From NCBI GenBank assembly GCA_019419995.1, contig JAHZHZ010000009.1:12034-76033 (forward strand): DNA of 64,000 nucleotides, written 5' to 3'. Under the pieces are notes generated by a model. The model had not been told where the DNA came from. It was given only the letters and a program-made list of their open reading frames with translations, and did no database searches. This document shows positions 51,528-60,690 of the stretch, one piece after another (the stretch's first letter is position 1; every line of letters starts with the position of its first letter). The DNA is from Clostridiales bacterium (GTDB taxonomy: Bacteria; Bacillota; Clostridia; Christensenellales; Aristaeellaceae). Position numbers and translations under genes: made by a program.

Positions 51528-53024
51528 ATGGGCGAGATTATTTTGACGATGAAGGATATTGACAAAACCTTCCCCGGCGTTCATGCGCTTGACCATGTGA
51601 ATCTGGAGGTTCGAAGAGGCGAAGTTCACGCGCTGATGGGCGAAAATGGCGCCGGAAAATCTACGCTGATGAAGGTGCTCACCGGCATTTATAAGAAGGA
51701 TTCCGGTACGATCATCTATGAGGGCAAAGAGGTGGAATTTCACAACACCAAGGAAGCCCAGAACGCTGGCGTGGTCATCGTGCATCAGGAGCTGAATATG
51801 CTGGGACACCTGACCGTGGCGCAGAACATTTTCATCGGCCGGGAATTTAAAAAGGGCTTGGGCATCGACGATAAGAAGATGAACGCCGAGGCGCAGAAGC
51901 TGTTTGATAAACTGCACATCAATATTGATCCTTCGGAGACTATGAGCAATCTGACCGTGGGCAAGCAGCAGATGTGCGAAATTGCCAAGGCCATTTCCCA
52001 CGATGCAAAGATCATCGTCTTTGACGAGCCTACCGCTGCCCTTACGGAGGCGGAGATTGAAGATCTGTTCAAGATCATCAGGGATCTGCGTGAACGTCAG
52101 CTGGGTATCATCTATATCTCTCACCGCATGGATGAGATCAAGGTTATCACCGACCGGGTGACCGTTATGCGTGACGGTTGCTATGTGGGTACGCTGATTA
52201 CTGAAGAATGCACCAAGAACGACATCATCAATATGATGGTGGGCCGCGTGATCTATGAAACACCCAAGACTGAAAGTACCGTACCTGCAGACGCTCCGGT
52301 GGTCTTAAAGGTAGATCATCTCAATGCGGGTAAGATGGTGCAGGATGTGAGCTTTGAACTGCATAAGGGTGAAATTCTGGGATTTTCGGGCCTGATGGGC
52401 GCCGGGCGTACCGAGACGGCGCGGGCAATTTTTGGAGCGGACCCCATTGAAAGCGGCGATATTTACGTCAACGGACAGAAAGTAGTAATTAAAAGCCCGC
52501 AGGACGCCGTCAAACACGGCATCGGTTACCTCTCCGAGGACAGAAAGCGCTATGGAATTGTGGTGCAGAAGACATTGGCGGAAAACACCACCATGGCCAG
52601 TCTGGAGCGCTTTGTGCGCGGGCTGTTCATAAATAAGCGAGCAGAAGTCAAGGTGGCACAGGATTATGTGGATGCGCTGGCCACCAAGACGCCCAGCGTA
52701 GAGCAGCTGGTGGTTAACTTATCGGGCGGCAACCAGCAGAAGGTTGTTATTGCCAAATGGCTCACGCGCAACTGTGATATCCTGATCTTTGACGAGCCCA
52801 CCCGAGGCATTGACGTGGGTGCGAAGAACGAGATTTACAAGCTGATGAACAAGCTGGCTTCCGAAGGTAAGGCCATTATCATGATCTCCTCCGAAATGAC
52901 GGAGATACTGCGCATGAGCGACCGCATCGTCGTGATGTGCGAGGGCAAGAAGACTGGCGAGCTGGACATCAGTGAAGCCACGCAGGAAGCGATCATGAAT
53001 CTTGCGACCCGCGAGATCGGTTAA
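51528..53024 (+). CDS. Sugar ABC importer ATPase, RbsA/XylG type
   Basis: A 498-residue double ATPase. The first domain has GENGAGKST, LTVGKQQM, FDEPTAALT and ISHRM. The second has the usual altered Walker A GLMGAGRTET, the signature LSGGNQQK, FDEPTRGIDVG and ends near ATREIG. It drives the two RbsC-type permeases. The ATG at 51528 lies behind AGAAAGGTGAG, and a GTG at 51516 overlaps that site. Confidence 0.94.
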   Translation: MGEIILTMKDIDKTFPGVHALDHVNLEVRRGEVHALMGENGAGKSTLMKVLTGIYKKDSGTIIYEGKEVEFHNTKEAQNAGVVIVHQELNMLGHLTVAQNIFIGREFKKGLGIDDKKMNAEAQKLFDKLHINIDPSETMSNLTVGKQQMCEIAKAISHDAKIIVFDEPTAALTEAEIEDLFKIIRDLRERQLGIIYISHRMDEIKVITDRVTVMRDGCYVGTLITEECTKNDIINMMVGRVIYETPKTESTVPADAPVVLKVDHLNAGKMVQDVSFELHKGEILGFSGLMGAGRTETARAIFGADPIESGDIYVNGQKVVIKSPQDAVKHGIGYLSEDRKRYGIVVQKTLAENTTMASLERFVRGLFINKRAEVKVAQDYVDALATKTPSVEQLVVNLSGGNQQKVVIAKWLTRNCDILIFDEPTRGIDVGAKNEIYKLMNKLASEGKAIIMISSEMTEILRMSDRIVVMCEGKKTGELDISEATQEAIMNLATREIG

Positions 53025-53047
53025 AGAAAGGGAGGCTGGCAGGCGCT

Positions 53048-54025
53048 ATGAAAACTAAGAAAAAGAGCTTTTTCAGCGACCAGAAATTTATCGTGCTTCT
53101 CGTGGTGGTCGTGCTGTACATCTTCTTCTACGCCATGAGCAAGAGTTTCCGGAGGTACACTACGCTGGTGAGTATCCTGGACTATTCCTACTATGTTACT
53201 CTGATGTCCATCGGCGTGACCTTCCCACTGATTACCGGTGGCGTGGATTTGTCTATTGGTACTGGCATGATTTGTTATGCTCTGACCGGCGGTTTTCTGG
53301 TATCGCAGATGGGACTTCCGGTATGGGTGGGCATGCTGGTATGCGTGCTCTTCGGTGTTGCGGTAGGCTTGATGAATGGATGCCTCGTTTCCTTGATGGA
53401 GCTTCCGCCGTTTCTGTCCACGCTGTGCACCTGCATGATTACCCGTGGACTGGGTTCCATTATCGTAGGTGGATTTGGCATCACCTGGCCTGTGGCCACG
53501 TCTGCGCAGGGATGGTTTAGGGGAATCTTTAAGCTGACCGTGGAGGGGAATACCAAGATTCCCATTGGCTTGGTCTGGATTTTGATTATCGTAGGCATTA
53601 TGACCTATGTGCTCAATCACACCAAGATGGGCCGCTATACCATTGCTATCGGTTCCAACAAGGAGGCCGCCCGGCTCTCCGGTGTGAATGTAAGAGTGTA
53701 CCACATTCTGGCCTATGTGATCTCCGGTCTTTTTGCGGGCCTTGCAGCTATCGCCTATTCTTCCATCTTTTCCACCGTGCAGCCCGGCAGCGGCGCAGGT
53801 TTTGAGCTGGAAGCCATCGGTGGTGCCATTGTGGGCGGCGTATCTGCCTCTGGCGGTTCAGGTAGCATCATCGGAGCGTTCTTGGGTGTATTGGTCATCT
53901 GTCTTTTGAAGACGGGCTTGCCCTTCATTGGCCTGCAGGCGAATTGGCAGCAGATTATCACTGGCGCAGTGCTGATCGGCGCCGTATTGGTGGATATCAT
54001 CAAGAGCAGAAAAGCTCAAGCCTGA
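53048..54025 (+). CDS. Sugar ABC importer permease, RbsC family (second)
   Basis: A 325-residue membrane protein with the RbsC-type GVTFPLITGGVDLSIGTGMICYALTGGF and GRYTIAIGSNKEAARLSGVNVRVYHILAYVISGLFAG segments. The overall sequence is clearly related to, but distinct from, the first permease. ATG at 53048 behind GGAGGCTGGCAGG, 23 bases after the ATPase gene. Confidence 0.92.
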   Translation: MKTKKKSFFSDQKFIVLLVVVVLYIFFYAMSKSFRRYTTLVSILDYSYYVTLMSIGVTFPLITGGVDLSIGTGMICYALTGGFLVSQMGLPVWVGMLVCVLFGVAVGLMNGCLVSLMELPPFLSTLCTCMITRGLGSIIVGGFGITWPVATSAQGWFRGIFKLTVEGNTKIPIGLVWILIIVGIMTYVLNHTKMGRYTIAIGSNKEAARLSGVNVRVYHILAYVISGLFAGLAAIAYSSIFSTVQPGSGAGFELEAIGGAIVGGVSASGGSGSIIGAFLGVLVICLLKTGLPFIGLQANWQQIITGAVLIGAVLVDIIKSRKAQA

Positions 54026-54078
54026 GAATATGTAAACCCTTAGAGGTTTCATATAAAAAATTTTAGGAGGAACTCATA

Positions 54079-55137
54079 ATGAAGAAAATTTTCTCGTTGC
54101 TCCTGGTTGTAGTCATGGTTGCATCCTTCGCGGCAATCGCTGAGGACTACACCTTCGAAGTGCTGGTAAAGAGCTATCAGTCCTCTTACTGGCAGGCAGC
54201 TGTGAAGGGCGTTGAGCAGGCCGCAGCCGAGTTCGGCGTGACCGTCAACTGCACCGGCCCCAACTCTGAATCTGACATTGCCGACCAGGTGAACATGCTC
54301 AACAGCGCCATTGAAAAGGCGCCCGACGGAATTGGCCTGGCTGCCAACGACGCCAATGCGGTTCTGGATTCCCTGCAGGTCGCCATGGATGCTGGCATCC
54401 CGGTGGTATGCTTTGACTCCGGCGTTCCGGATGCTCCGGAAGGATCCGTGGTTTCCACCGTTGCCACTGACAACTATGGTGCGGGCGCGACTGCCGCTGT
54501 GAACCTCTACGAGGCACTCAAGGACACCATCGCTAATGCTGAAGGCGCTGTGCGCATCGGCGAAGTGAACCAGGAGTCCACTTCTGAGTCCATCACCAGC
54601 CGTGGCCTGGGCTTCATCGACAAGTTCATCGAGCTGGCTGCTGCTGATGGCAAGACCTGCGCCGTGATCGGCAATGAGTACTATGTGAACAACACCTCCG
54701 GTGAAGTGGTTGCTGAAGGTGAAGCCAACATCATCATCGAAGTTGCGGTTCCTGCCCAGACCACCGTGGAACTGTGCGCCACCGAAGCTTCCAACATCAT
54801 GAACAAGGAAGACTTGATCGGCATCTTCGGCTCCAACCAGGTTGCTGCTGAGGGTATCATCACTGCGAACGACAACCTGGGCGTGCTGGGCACTGTTCCC
54901 GGTGAAACCGTCCTGGCTGCTGGCTTTGACGCTGGTGCAACCATCAAGGGCGCCATCCAGAGCGGCGTGATGTTCGGTGCCGTAACCCAGTCTCCTCTGA
55001 TGATGGGCTACACCACCATCGAGACTCTGGTGAAGGTTGCCAACGGCGAAGAGGTTTCCGACATCTCTACCGAAGGCTACTGGTACAACACTGAGAACAT
55101 GGAAGACGAGAGCATCGCTCCCAACCTGTACGACTAA
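54079..55137 (+). CDS. Sugar ABC importer binding protein, RbsB family
   Basis: A 352-residue type I periplasmic-binding-fold protein. The signal peptide MKKIFSLLLVVVMVASFAAIA ends at AIA-ED with no cysteine. The mature protein runs LVKSYQSSYWQAAVKGVEQAAAEFGV to GIGLAANDANAVLDSLQVAMDAGIPVVCFDSGVPD. The sequence is rich in GCC/GAC/AAC-type codons, suggesting strong expression. ATG at 54079 behind AGGAGGA. It is followed by a very stable UUCG hairpin. It binds a sugar or polyol, exact ligand unknown. Confidence 0.92.
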   Translation: MKKIFSLLLVVVMVASFAAIAEDYTFEVLVKSYQSSYWQAAVKGVEQAAAEFGVTVNCTGPNSESDIADQVNMLNSAIEKAPDGIGLAANDANAVLDSLQVAMDAGIPVVCFDSGVPDAPEGSVVSTVATDNYGAGATAAVNLYEALKDTIANAEGAVRIGEVNQESTSESITSRGLGFIDKFIELAAADGKTCAVIGNEYYVNNTSGEVVAEGEANIIIEVAVPAQTTVELCATEASNIMNKEDLIGIFGSNQVAAEGIITANDNLGVLGTVPGETVLAAGFDAGATIKGAIQSGVMFGAVTQSPLMMGYTTIETLVKVANGEEVSDISTEGYWYNTENMEDESIAPNLYD

Positions 55138-55167
55138 TCCGGATTCTCAGCAAAATAGTTATCAGCC

Positions 55168-55197
55168 GAAAGGGATCGAGTTCGCTCGATCCCTTTC
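55168..55197 (+). terminator. UUCG tetraloop hairpin after the binding-protein gene
   Basis: A perfect 13-base stem, GAAAGGGATCGAG / CTCGATCCCTTTC, closed by TTCG. No T run follows and fucU starts 20 bases later, so it is more likely a 3' stabiliser or partial attenuator than a full terminator. Confidence 0.7.
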
Positions 55198-55217
55198 ATA
55201 AAGAAGGAGGATGTGTC

Positions 55218-55664
55218 ATGCTAAAAGGAATTCCGAAAATTATCTCTCCGGAGCTTTTAAAAGTACTCAATGAAATGGGGCACAGCGACCGAATCGTCAT
55301 AGGTGACGGCAATTTTCCAGCGGAATCCATGGGAAAGAATGCCATTGTCATCCGCTGCGATGGCCATAACGTTCCTGAGCTGCTGGACGCGATTCTCAAG
55401 CTATTCCCGTTGGACAGCTACGTGCCCCATCCAGTGAGCCTGATGGAAGTTATGCCCGGAGATCCCGTGGAGACGCCCATTTGGAAGACCTATGAGGAGA
55501 TTGTGGCGAAGCATGATCCCCGGGGTAAGGATGCGATTGGTCAGATCGAGCGCTTTGCCTTCTACGAGGAGGCCAAGAAAGCCTACGCCATCATTGCTAC
55601 GGGCGAGTCCGCGTTATATGCCAACGTCATGCTCCAAAAGGGCGTGGTCGTGGAGGAAGCCTGA
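55218..55664 (+). CDS. RbsD/FucU family sugar mutarotase
   Basis: A 148-residue protein, MLKGIPKIISPELLKVLNEMGHSDRIVIGDGNFPAESMG, closely following the FucU pattern (His in EMGH, Asp in GDGNFP, and C-terminal ETALYANV-like GESALYANVMLQKG). FucU interconverts anomers of fucose and related sugars. It precedes the kinase by 24 bases, suggesting that the imported compound is an aldose or ketose with anomers instead of only an open-chain polyol. ATG at 55218 behind GGAGGATG. Confidence 0.9.
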   Translation: MLKGIPKIISPELLKVLNEMGHSDRIVIGDGNFPAESMGKNAIVIRCDGHNVPELLDAILKLFPLDSYVPHPVSLMEVMPGDPVETPIWKTYEEIVAKHDPRGKDAIGQIERFAFYEEAKKAYAIIATGESALYANVMLQKGVVVEEA

Positions 55665-55688
55665 GATCGGGGCGTAGAGGGAGCGAGC

Positions 55689-57197
55689 ATGAGAAAGCTT
55701 CTGATGGGGATTGATATCGGGACCTCCGCCTGCAAGGTGGCAGTGTTTGCGGAGTCGGGTGAGGTGTTGGCCCAGAGTAGTGTCGCTTATGAAGTCCTTT
55801 ATCCCAATGCCGGTTGGGCAGAGCAAAATCCTGAGGACTGGTGGCAGGCATCCTGCCGTGCCATCCGTGGGGTATTGGAACAAGGCATTGGGGCCGAGGA
55901 GATTTGTGGCGTCGGCATCGATGGTCAGAGTTGGAGCGCTATTGCGGTGGACCGGTCGGGGGAAGTGCTGTGCAACACGCCTATCTGGATGGATACCCGT
56001 GCCGAAAGCATTTGTGCGCAATGGAAGCGGGAACTAGGTGAGGATAGGTTGTTTGCCATGAGCGGCAATCCGGTACAACCCATGTATACCATGCCCAAGG
56101 TGGCTTGGTACCGGGAAAATCGCCCCGAGGTTTACCGGAGAAGCTACAAAATTCTTCAATCAAACGGGTTTATTGCCTATCGCCTGACTGGTGAACTGTC
56201 CCAAGACGTAAGCCAGGGCTACGGTTGGAACTGCTTTGACATGGCCAACTGCCGCTGGGACGAGGGCTTGTGCCGTGAAATGGGCATTGAACCGGGCCTG
56301 TTGCCAGATTTGGTAGCTTGCCACCAGGTGGTGGGTGGTGTCACGCCTCGGGCTGCTGAGCAGACGGGTCTTCGCTGTGGCACCCCGGTGGTGGCAGGCG
56401 GTCTGGATGCTGCTTGCGGCACACTGGGCGTTGGCGTGATTGAAGAGGGCCAGACCCAGGAACAGGGCGGTCAGGCAGGAGGTATGAGCATCTGTGTTTC
56501 TTCCGCCACGGCGGATAAGCGCCTGATTTTGGGTGCGCATGTGGTGCCTGGACTTTGGCTTTTGCAGGGTGGAACCGTGGCAGGTAGCGGAAGTTTGCGC
56601 TGGTTTGAACAGGAGTTTGGCGCAGCAGAGCGGGCGCTGGCAGGGGAGCGCGGCACTTCCTCTTTTGAGGAAATGAGCCGCGAAGCGGAACAGGTTTTAC
56701 CTGGAAGCGAAGGGTTGATCTTTTTGCCCTATCTCTCCGGTGAGCGCAGCCCCATATGGGATGCCCGAGCCAAGGGCGTGTTCTATGGAGTGGATTTTTC
56801 CAAGACGCGCGAGCATTTTGTTCGGGCTGTGATGGAGGGAGTGGCCTACTCCCTGCTGCATAATCTCAAAACGGCGGAGGCCGCCGGTGCCCATGTGGAG
56901 AGTATGTACGCCATGGGTGGCGCGGCTAACAGCCTGATCTGGACCCAGATCAAGGCGGATGTGACGGGTAAGCCTATACGGGTGCCCGATGCAGATACCG
57001 CTACAGCACTGGGCGCAGCCATTTTGGCAGGCGTTGGCACGGGCATATATCCGAATTTCAGGGAGGCGGTGAGCCGGACTCTGCGCATCCGGCGGGAGCA
57101 TCTTCCCAATCCTGACAATACTGAGATTTATCAGCGGCGGTATGAAACCTATCGGGCTATCTATGAAAACTTAAAAACCACAATGAATGAGGCATGA
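55689..57197 (+). CDS. FGGY family carbohydrate kinase
   Basis: A 502-residue kinase with the FGGY two-domain fold. The phosphate motif is LLMGIDIGTSACKVAVFAESG, then GVGIDGQSWSAIAVD, MDTRAE, the FGGY signature-type region GLIFLPYLSGERSPIWDARAKGVFYG and YAMGGAANSLIWTQIKADVTGKPI. The closest overall resemblance is to xylulokinase-like members, but the family covers many sugars. It phosphorylates the imported sugar with ATP. ATG at 55689. Its TGA overlaps an ATG of the next gene. Confidence 0.88.
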   Translation: MRKLLMGIDIGTSACKVAVFAESGEVLAQSSVAYEVLYPNAGWAEQNPEDWWQASCRAIRGVLEQGIGAEEICGVGIDGQSWSAIAVDRSGEVLCNTPIWMDTRAESICAQWKRELGEDRLFAMSGNPVQPMYTMPKVAWYRENRPEVYRRSYKILQSNGFIAYRLTGELSQDVSQGYGWNCFDMANCRWDEGLCREMGIEPGLLPDLVACHQVVGGVTPRAAEQTGLRCGTPVVAGGLDAACGTLGVGVIEEGQTQEQGGQAGGMSICVSSATADKRLILGAHVVPGLWLLQGGTVAGSGSLRWFEQEFGAAERALAGERGTSSFEEMSREAEQVLPGSEGLIFLPYLSGERSPIWDARAKGVFYGVDFSKTREHFVRAVMEGVAYSLLHNLKTAEAAGAHVESMYAMGGAANSLIWTQIKADVTGKPIRVPDADTATALGAAILAGVGTGIYPNFREAVSRTLRIRREHLPNPDNTEIYQRRYETYRAIYENLKTTMNEA

Positions 57198-57199
57198 TT

Positions 57200-58246
57200 A
57201 TGAAAGCAGCAGTTTTATTCGGCAATGAAGATATTCGCTATGCAGACTGGGAAGAACCCCAGGTGAGACCCGGAACCGTGAAGGTACGAGTGCGTGCCGT
57301 GGGTATCTGCGGAAGCGACGTGCCCCGGGTATTGCACAACGGCGCTCATTTTTATCCCATCGTGCTGGGCCATGAGTTTTCCGGTGACGTGGTGGAAGTG
57401 GGCGAGGGCGTATGCGACATTAAGGCGGGCGATACGGTGGCCTGCGCGCCGCTGCTGCCCTGCATGCAGTGCGAGGATTGCCAGCTGGGCAACTATTCGC
57501 TGTGCAAGAATTACAGCTTCATCGGAAGCCGGGAGCAGGGCGGTTTTGCCCAGTACGTGGTCATTCCCGCACGTAACGCCATCAAGTACGATCCATCCAT
57601 TTCCTATGAGATTGCCGCTATGTTTGAGCCGGCCACCGTATCTCTGCACGGTGTACTCTTAAACGATTATAAGGCCGGCGGCACGGTAGCCATACTGGGC
57701 TGTGGGACCATTGGCATCTTTGCTCTGCAGTGGGCCAAGATTTTTGGCGCCAAGACTATCCTGGCTTATGACATCGATAACGGCCGCCTGGATTTGGCCA
57801 AGCGGATGGGTGCTGATGTGCTGATCAACACCAAAAAACAAGACTATCTGGCATTGACGAAGGAAGTGACCGGAAACCGGGGCTGCGACTATGTATTTGA
57901 GGCTGCGGGCAATCCCATCACCATGAAGATGGGCTTTGAACTGGCTGCCAATAAGGCTCACTATTGCTGTATCGGCACGCCGCATCGGGATATGAGTTTT
58001 ACTCCGGCCGAATGGGAGAATATGAATCGCAAGGAATTCAAACTTACCGGGAGCTGGATGAGCTATTCTGCACCTTTCCCGGGCAAGGAATGGACGCTTA
58101 CGGCCCACTATTTTGCCACCGGACAGTTAAAATTTGACCCGGAATTCATTTATCGGCGCTACCCTCTGTCTCAGGCTGCGGAAGCTTTTGCGTGCTTCCA
58201 CCATCCGGAACAGGTCCACGGCAAAATTTTGCTGATTAACGATTAA
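57200..58246 (+). CDS. Zinc-dependent polyol dehydrogenase, GatD-like
   Basis: A 348-residue medium-chain dehydrogenase. The catalytic zinc site is CGSD and GHEFSG, and four structural-zinc cysteines lie in CMQCEDCQLGNYSLC (about residues 90-104). The Rossmann motif is VAILGCGTIGIFALQ (about 162-176). The stretch DVPRVLHNGAHFYPIVLGHEFSG closely matches E. coli GatD, galactitol-1-phosphate 5-dehydrogenase. I chose the ATG at 57200; the ATG at 57194 overlaps the kinase stop and is too near the GAGG site. It oxidises a sugar alcohol or its phosphate to a ketose. Confidence 0.88.
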   Translation: MKAAVLFGNEDIRYADWEEPQVRPGTVKVRVRAVGICGSDVPRVLHNGAHFYPIVLGHEFSGDVVEVGEGVCDIKAGDTVACAPLLPCMQCEDCQLGNYSLCKNYSFIGSREQGGFAQYVVIPARNAIKYDPSISYEIAAMFEPATVSLHGVLLNDYKAGGTVAILGCGTIGIFALQWAKIFGAKTILAYDIDNGRLDLAKRMGADVLINTKKQDYLALTKEVTGNRGCDYVFEAAGNPITMKMGFELAANKAHYCCIGTPHRDMSFTPAEWENMNRKEFKLTGSWMSYSAPFPGKEWTLTAHYFATGQLKFDPEFIYRRYPLSQAAEAFACFHHPEQVHGKILLIND

Positions 58247-58265
58247 ACAAGCGGAGGAAGATGAT

Positions 58266-59273
58266 ATGTTTGTAAATCCTGAACTCGTTCCCCAGCGGGT
58301 GCTTTCCAACGGTTGTGTGATTCCGGGCCTTGGACTGGGCACCTTTGGTTCCGACCGTTATAGTGCCGATGAAATTGCCAGGGCTGTGGCAGGGGCCATT
58401 CGCAGCGGTTATCGTCTGATCGACTGTGCCAGCTGCTATGGCAATGAGCCGGAGATCGGACAGGTGCTTGCCCAGGCCTTTGCTGAGGGCGTGGTGAAGC
58501 GGGAAGAATTATTTATTACCAGCAAGGTCTGGAATGACAAGCATGCCAAGGGCGATTTGCTGCTCTCCTGTGCCCAGACGCTGCATGATTTGCAACTGGA
58601 CTATGTGGACGCCTACTTCGTACACTGGCCCTTCCGGAACTATCATGCGCCCCACTGCAGCGGCGATTCCCGCAATCCGGATTCTACCCCGTTCTCCGTG
58701 GAGAAGTTTATGGAGACCTGGCGTGCCATGGAGCGGCTGCACGACATGGGACTGGTGAAAAATCTGGGCATGAGCAATATGACGATTCCCAAGCTGGAAG
58801 CTGTGTTGCCCCAGTGCCGCATTCAGCCTACGTTGATCGAGCTTGAGTTGCATCCCTCCTTCCAGCAACCAGAACTGTACAAGTACATCGTAGAGCACAA
58901 CATTCAGCCCATTGGCTTCTGCCCCATCGGCAGTCCAAAGCGCCCCGACCGCGATGTGTGCGAGGGGGACGTGGTGGATACTACGCTGCCCGGCGTTATG
59001 GCCGCGGCGAAGGCTCACAACGTGCACCCGGCCATAATCTGTTTGAAGTGGTCAGCTCAGCACGGTGCCATTCCCATTCCCTTTTCTGTGACGGAAAGTC
59101 ACTACGTGGATAATCTGAAATGTGTCACCGAGGATCCGCTTACTGAGGCGGAGATGGCTGCCATCGCTGCAGACGATCGGGATTGCCGTCTAGTCAAGGG
59201 TCAGGTATTTCTATGGCCCGGCGCCAACGACTGGCGCGACCTGTGGGATCTGGATGGAACCATAACCAAGTAA
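58266..59273 (+). CDS. Aldo/keto reductase
   Basis: A 335-residue AKR barrel. LIDCASCYGNEPEIGQVL (catalytic Asp and Tyr), LFITSKVWNDKH (Lys) and DLQLDYVDAYFVHWP (His) give the full tetrad. NPDSTPFSVEKFMETWRAMERLHDMGLVKNLGMSNM is the standard segment. It reduces an aldehyde or ketose using NADPH, or runs in reverse on a polyol. It is part of the sugar operon, 19 bases after the dehydrogenase, and is followed by a terminator. ATG at 58266 behind GGAGGAAG. Confidence 0.92.
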   Translation: MFVNPELVPQRVLSNGCVIPGLGLGTFGSDRYSADEIARAVAGAIRSGYRLIDCASCYGNEPEIGQVLAQAFAEGVVKREELFITSKVWNDKHAKGDLLLSCAQTLHDLQLDYVDAYFVHWPFRNYHAPHCSGDSRNPDSTPFSVEKFMETWRAMERLHDMGLVKNLGMSNMTIPKLEAVLPQCRIQPTLIELELHPSFQQPELYKYIVEHNIQPIGFCPIGSPKRPDRDVCEGDVVDTTLPGVMAAAKAHNVHPAIICLKWSAQHGAIPIPFSVTESHYVDNLKCVTEDPLTEAEMAAIAADDRDCRLVKGQVFLWPGANDWRDLWDLDGTITK

Positions 59274-59290
59274 ACTTACGCGCATTAACG

Positions 59291-59332
59291 GCCGCCCGCT
59301 TCATGGGTCCCTGTCGGGCGGCTGTGTTTTTT
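59291..59332 (+). terminator. Terminator between the reductase and gatZ-like genes
   Basis: GCCGCCCG (59291-59298) pairs with CGGGCGGC (59315-59322), followed by TGTGTTTTTT. Read-through or a separate promoter would be needed for gatZ/gatY. I see no clear promoter in the 22-base remainder. Confidence 0.8.
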
Positions 59333-59354
59333 GGAAAGAATGGAGCGAACAAAG

Positions 59355-60671
59355 ATGGCAGGAAAAAAACATCCTCTGCAAATGATGATGGACCGTCGCA
59401 GAGCCGGGGAAAAGTGTGGAATTCCCTCCTACTGTACTGGAAATGAGATGGTGATTGAACTCTTGTTGCGCCGGGCGAAGTTGCTGAACACCCCTGTACT
59501 GATTGAGGCCACGGCCAACCAGTCCAACCAGTTCGGAGGTTATACGGGCATGAAGCCCGCAGACTTTTATCACAAGGTGTTGGGCATGGCGCAGAAGATC
59601 GGGCTGGATGAGGATATGCTCATTCTGGGCGGCGATCACCTGGGTCCGCTGACCTGGCAGGACAAGCCGGAGGCGGAGGCAATGGCCCTGTCTGAAGAAC
59701 TGGTGTATCAGTATGTGAGGGCGGGTTTTACCAAGATTCACCTGGATACCAGTATGAAGGTAGCAGACGATCCGGAGGGCCTGCTCTCCACACAGACCAT
59801 TGCGCGAAGGGGTGTGCAGCTGTACAAGACGTGCATGCGGGCCTATGCTGATCTTTTAAAGGAACGGCCGGATGCCCTGCGCCCCGTGTTTATTATCGGC
59901 TCCGAGGTGCCCATTCCCGGTGGCGCTCAGGAGGCGGAGGATGCTCTTTCGGTCACGGATCCAACAGCCTTTGTGGACACTGTTAACACCTATAAGCGCA
60001 TGTTTGCCGAAGCTGGGGTGGCCGAGGGCTGGGCAGACGTAATCGCCGTGGTGGTTCAGCCAGGCGTGGAGTTTGGCGATGCACAGGTGTTTGATTACAA
60101 TACTGTGGCCGCAGAGAAGCTGTGCGGGGAATTGAAACACTATCCCGAGGTGGTATTTGAGGGCCATTCCACCGACTATCAGACGAAGGAAGGCCTGAGG
60201 GCCATGGTGGAGGATGGTATTGCCATTCTGAAAGTGGGACCTGCCCTGACTTTTGGACTTCGGGAGGCGCTATTTGCCTTGAGCCTGATGGAACGGGAAT
60301 TGGTGCCCGAAGGGGAACGGGCGTGTCTGATGGAGGCGCTGGAGGCCGCCATGCTGAAGAATCCGAAGAATTGGCAAAAGCACTACCATGGAAGCGAGCA
60401 TGAACAGGCCCTGGCCCGCAAGTACAGTTTTTCCGATCGAGTGCGCTATTACATTGGCGATCTGGAAATTAGCGCTGTTATAGAAAAATTGTTGGCGAAT
60501 CTGCGAAAGTATCCCATCCCTATGAGCATGCTGCATCAGTATATGCCGCTTCAGTATCAGGCTGTGAGGGACGGTAGATTACAGATGGACCCTCGAGAGT
60601 TGGCTCTGGACGGAGTGACCCAGTTTGCGCTGGACTACGAGTATGCGGCGGGACGATTGACCCAAAACTGA
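59355..60671 (+). CDS. Tagatose-bisphosphate aldolase accessory subunit, GatZ/KbaZ family
   Basis: A 438-residue protein, GIPSYCTGNEMVIELLLRRA, IEATANQSNQFGGYTGMKPADF, ILGGDHLGPLTWQ and VFEGHSTDYQT: the full GatZ/KbaZ pattern. In E. coli it stabilises the GatY/KbaY aldolase. Related proteins in Agrobacterium act as tagatose-6-phosphate 4-epimerase, so an enzymatic role is possible. I prefer the ATG at 59355; an in-frame ATG at 59340 is possible. It lies 19 bases before the aldolase gene. Confidence 0.9.
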   Translation: MAGKKHPLQMMMDRRRAGEKCGIPSYCTGNEMVIELLLRRAKLLNTPVLIEATANQSNQFGGYTGMKPADFYHKVLGMAQKIGLDEDMLILGGDHLGPLTWQDKPEAEAMALSEELVYQYVRAGFTKIHLDTSMKVADDPEGLLSTQTIARRGVQLYKTCMRAYADLLKERPDALRPVFIIGSEVPIPGGAQEAEDALSVTDPTAFVDTVNTYKRMFAEAGVAEGWADVIAVVVQPGVEFGDAQVFDYNTVAAEKLCGELKHYPEVVFEGHSTDYQTKEGLRAMVEDGIAILKVGPALTFGLREALFALSLMERELVPEGERACLMEALEAAMLKNPKNWQKHYHGSEHEQALARKYSFSDRVRYYIGDLEISAVIEKLLANLRKYPIPMSMLHQYMPLQYQAVRDGRLQMDPRELALDGVTQFALDYEYAAGRLTQN

Positions 60672-60690
60672 TTTCGAGGAGGAAGGAAAA

